Source of the DNA: Aquanectria penicillioides
Lineage: Eukaryota; Ascomycota; Sordariomycetes; Hypocreales; Nectriaceae
DNA length: 64,000 bases
Direction: 5' to 3'
Assembly: GCA_003415625.1 (NCBI GenBank)
Contig: PYIU01000003.1
Coordinates: 6,076,001-6,140,000 of the forward strand
The position numbers and the translations under genes were made by a program. Every line of letters starts with the position of its first letter. Positions within the stretch are counted from its first letter, which is position 1. Of this stretch, positions 61,610-64,000 are shown piece by piece. The notes under the pieces were generated by a model. That model ran no database searches. It worked only from the letters and a program-made list of their open reading frames with translations, and was not told where the DNA came from.

Positions 61610-61616
61610 TGACTCA
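61610..61616 (+). promoter_or_regulatory. Gcn4/CPC1-type binding site (TGACTCA)
   Basis: A perfect TGACTCA lies about 450 bp before the first upstream ORF of cpc1. This is the consensus for Gcn4-family bZIP dimers, and Neurospora cpc-1 is known to be regulated through such a site. Autoregulation here is inferred. Chance copies also occur in the window (for example 4594-4600 in a kin1 intron and 15352-15358). Confidence 0.55.
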
Positions 61617-62061
61617 TCGGCGGAGCCATGTCTCTCCGGAAGGGCGTAGTGGTACAAGTATACCGAAGTGTACCTGCTTCTGCGCGTACTCGGCTAACAC
61701 GAAGTCACTTGCTGCGCAGCAAAGGAGTGTTAGTGCCTTCCCATGCCCCGCATTCCCTTTGCTTGTATGGGGTACCTGCGCCTCGCTCGCCCTTCGCGCT
61801 TTCGTTGGCGCAAAGCCCGCGCAAGCCCGCCCAGAGGCGCACGCAGCCCTCGCTGCCCTCGCTGCCCTCACAGCCCTCTCAGCCCTCGTGCCCGCCCGCC
61901 GAGTTTGCTGCCTGAGAAATACAAATTCACCCCGTTTTCCAGTCCACAACTTTTTCGCTTTCCTCTTCTCCTCTCCTCTTCACCATCCCCCCCCAAATCA
62001 TTCAAAATACTGTCCACAAATATTATCGATCAATTGCTACACGCCTCAGGCGCCCATCAAG

Positions 62062-62070
62062 ATGTTCTAA
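62062..62070 (+). promoter_or_regulatory. cpc1 uORF1, two codons (ATG TTC TAA)
   Basis: The first ATG of the presumed cpc1 leader, in good context (AAG before ATG), is followed by one sense codon and a stop. Very short first uORFs allow ribosomes to resume scanning in the Gcn4 control mechanism. It lies 205 nt before uORF2. Assignment rests on position and architecture; the transcript start is not known, although a CT-rich initiator-like stretch lies at about 61950-61990. Confidence 0.6.
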
Positions 62071-62275
62071 ATAACGCCCCCTCCAGCGTTACCCACCCCT
62101 CAGTCAAAATTCCGTCTCCGGACAGTTCCACGTATCTCTCCACTCAACCTCCCCGTTCAGCTCGCATTGTCGATCTGAACTTCAGCCCTGCTTTGAATAG
62201 CATCAGCTCGAGTTCCCCAACCGCCAACATTTCAGGCCAAGACTTTCCAGTCTTCACCACGGATCCCCAGTCATC

Positions 62276-62389
62276 ATGGCTTCCCTCCACGAATTCCAAC
62301 CTGCCGGCACCACCCGCGCATCAACAACTACAGAGTCCCGAAACACCTCAGCAGGACTTTGTCTTGTTCGACCAGCCTCAGCTCCCTAG
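62276..62389 (+). promoter_or_regulatory. cpc1 uORF2, 37 codons plus stop
   Basis: The second and only other ATG in the leader, in strong context (A at -3, G at +4). It encodes a 37-residue peptide starting MASLHEFQPAG and ends 281 nt before the main ATG, in a different frame from the bZIP. This resembles the inhibitory second uORF of Neurospora cpc-1 and Aspergillus cpcA, which are about 40-60 codons. Alternatively it is an internal out-of-frame ATG if the main protein is N-terminally extended. Confidence 0.55.
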
Positions 62390-62670
62390 TCGGTCTACTG
62401 CTTCGCTGCCATCCCAGCGCCGTCACTCGTCTCATCAGCAATACCGTCGTCAGCCAGTTTCCTCCGCTGTCCAGAACCAGCGAGTAGCCCAGTTACTCCA
62501 GGCGTTTGGTCAACAACCATCTACTGCCAATATCAATCGTCTCTCGAACCAGTTTTACGCTTCGTCGGCCCCTTCGTCGTCCACCACCTTGAATCAGCAG
62601 TCTCGTCCTGCTAGACCCCCTGTACCCTTGTTTCCCCAGAGTACCGGTAGTGTCCAACAAACCGCCAAGA

Positions 62671-63437
62671 TGATGAACGCCGCAGGTTTGTCCAGCCCTA
62701 CGAATTCCTCTATTTTCTCTCACTCACCATATCCTACAGACGTCGAACTCGAAGAGTTCACTGCCTTTGAGGGCGGGGCCAACACGGCCTTCTCCTCTCC
62801 CGCTGTCCCCACTGTCTTTGACTTTAGTGGCAGCGCTTCCAGCTCAACTTCCAACCTGGGCACCATTTCGCCCCAGGACTTGCTTATCCAGGAGCCCTTC
62901 ATGTCTGCTCCAAACTCGTCAGCCCTCACGGCCCTGACTTCGCCTTCCATCTACAACGAGTCTCCGGACTTCACGGATGGATATGATGTGTCGCCAAACT
63001 TTGGCAGCGTTGAATTTGAGGGTGCTGGTGACCCTTGGTTTCCTCTGTTCCCTCAAGACACCGCGGCCCCTGAAAAGCCCAGTGTGTCTAGCGTGGACAA
63101 CTCGCCTGCTCAGACGTCGGATGATTTGGACTCGGTCAGCCGATCCTCGTCCTCCGGCCGCCGAAAGTCGGCCAACTCGCCACCAACATCTGTTCGTCAC
63201 TCGTCAGTGTCTGGGGTGGCTGCCCGTAAGCGGGACAAGCCTCTTCCTCCTATCATCGTGGAGGACCCCAGCGACATCATCGCCATGAAGCGTGCACGCA
63301 ACACCTTGGCGGCGCGTAAGTCACGTGAGCGAAAGGCACAACGATTTGAGGAATTGGAGGATCGCATTGCAAAGTTGGAAGCTGAGCGTGATCACTGGAA
63401 GAAGATCGCTCTCGCGCACGCCGGTGTGCAGAATTAA
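62671..63437 (+). CDS. cpc1: Cross-pathway control bZIP activator CPC1 (Gcn4/CpcA orthologue)
   Basis: From the first in-frame ATG of the leader region (62671, context AAG-ATG-ATG) the protein has 255 aa, close to Neurospora CPC1 and Aspergillus CpcA. The C-terminus is the Gcn4-type bZIP: IAMKRARNTLAARKSRERKA, then the zipper LEDRIAKLEAERDHWKKIAL. It has no intron. The middle contains acidic/aromatic activation segments (VELEEFTAFEGG, DPWFPLFPQD) and SPQDLLIQEPF. It activates amino-acid biosynthesis genes on starvation, binding TGACTCA in the nucleus; translation is controlled by uORFs. The same frame is open without a stop back to an ATG at 61743 (564 codons), and residues upstream of 62671 look protein-like (QNQRVAQLLQAFGQQ). 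A longer form is therefore possible; the start is the uncertain part. Confidence 0.9.
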
Positions 63438-64000
63438 AAGTGGAATTTCTCTCCTTCGCCAAGTTAAGGGATACCGTTGGTTTGTTTCCCTATTTAATGG
63501 ACTTGTGTTTTTCTTTGTTAGAATATATCTATGTACTTTTTGTTGCAATCAATCAATCTTGATCTTTGACCAACCTGCATTCCGAATCTCCAAGCATCGC
63601 CGCCTAGTGAACTGTGTAGTAAATCGCGTGGTGCTTACGGGTTTTTGTTGGGGCTCACTCTCGTGATGTTGGACTGCTGTCAAACAGTGTGAAGCGAAGT
63701 GAGGGCTCATTGTTAATTGATGATGTTTAGGATACGAGATGATTTATTTCATCTTTAATTCTTGCTGCTTTACGGCTATGATGCGCGTGTTCTAGTCTTT
63801 CACAAAGAGAACGAACAGGTTTGGAAGGGGAAGGAGGAATTCTCGTCGTGATTCTGGCCCAAGCCACACCTCGGCCCTCTCCGAATGACTTGTAGATCCA
63901 TCATCAATTGACCTGACAGCACCATATATGGTCAACAAATCACTTGCACATGCCAACTTGCGGACCCATGGTGTTTGCTGATAAAATATGTGTGAGCAGC
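63438..64000. other. cpc1 3' flank, right edge of window
   Basis: 563 bp after the cpc1 stop; the first part should be the 3' UTR, with T-rich and AT-rich stretches. No further gene is visible before the window ends. Confidence 0.6.

Overview
The window reads as nuclear DNA of a filamentous ascomycete (Pezizomycotina, most likely Sordariomycetes and possibly Hypocreales). The signs are short GT-AG introns of about 53-270 nt with CTAAC/CTGAC-type branch sites, long CT-rich leaders, many microsatellites, and a gene set typical of that group: a Kin1-type kinase, Rcd1/Caf40, a fungal Ure2-like GST, a MeaB-like bZIP, Pex11, a two-RRM SR protein, an Mdm1-type sorting nexin and the Gcn4 orthologue CPC1. 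Taxonomic placement is inference from protein character only. I see no viral, plasmid, CRISPR or intact transposon sequence.

Layout. 1-11.3 kb: non-coding left edge, then kin1 (+), rcd1/caf40 (+) and a GST (-). 11.3-38.8 kb: a very gene-poor stretch in which I can support only one protein gene, a bZIP regulator (32.4-33.4 kb, +), among microsatellites, a 62-bp tandem duplication and a small hairpin. 38.8-46.8 kb: CIA30-domain protein (+), DUF1295/steroid-reductase-like membrane enzyme (+), fructose-1,6-bisphosphatase (-) and Pex11 (+). 47.7-59.6 kb: a compact block with an SR splicing factor (-), an Mdm1/SNX13-like protein (-), tRNA m7G46 methyltransferase (-), a small membrane protein (+), homoserine dehydrogenase (-) and a CCDC174-like protein (+). 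61.6-63.4 kb: cpc1 (+), with an upstream Gcn4-type site and two upstream ORFs.

The genes are housekeeping or regulatory and do not form one pathway. Two themes recur. Metabolism: gluconeogenesis (fbp1), peroxisome proliferation (pex11), threonine/methionine synthesis (hom6) and its general-control regulator cpc1, and a putative nitrogen bZIP. RNA biology: Rcd1 in CCR4-NOT, the SR protein, Trm8 and CCDC174.

The most interesting signals are regulatory. The cpc1 leader contains exactly two AUGs before the main AUG (a 2-codon and a 37-codon uORF), yet the main frame stays open across the whole leader. The SR gene shows an apparent 1-nt deletion in a C run that shifts its conserved-looking tail, plus a decoy splice acceptor. 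About 21 kb upstream of the bZIP has no recognisable gene. I found no convincing new multi-gene system.
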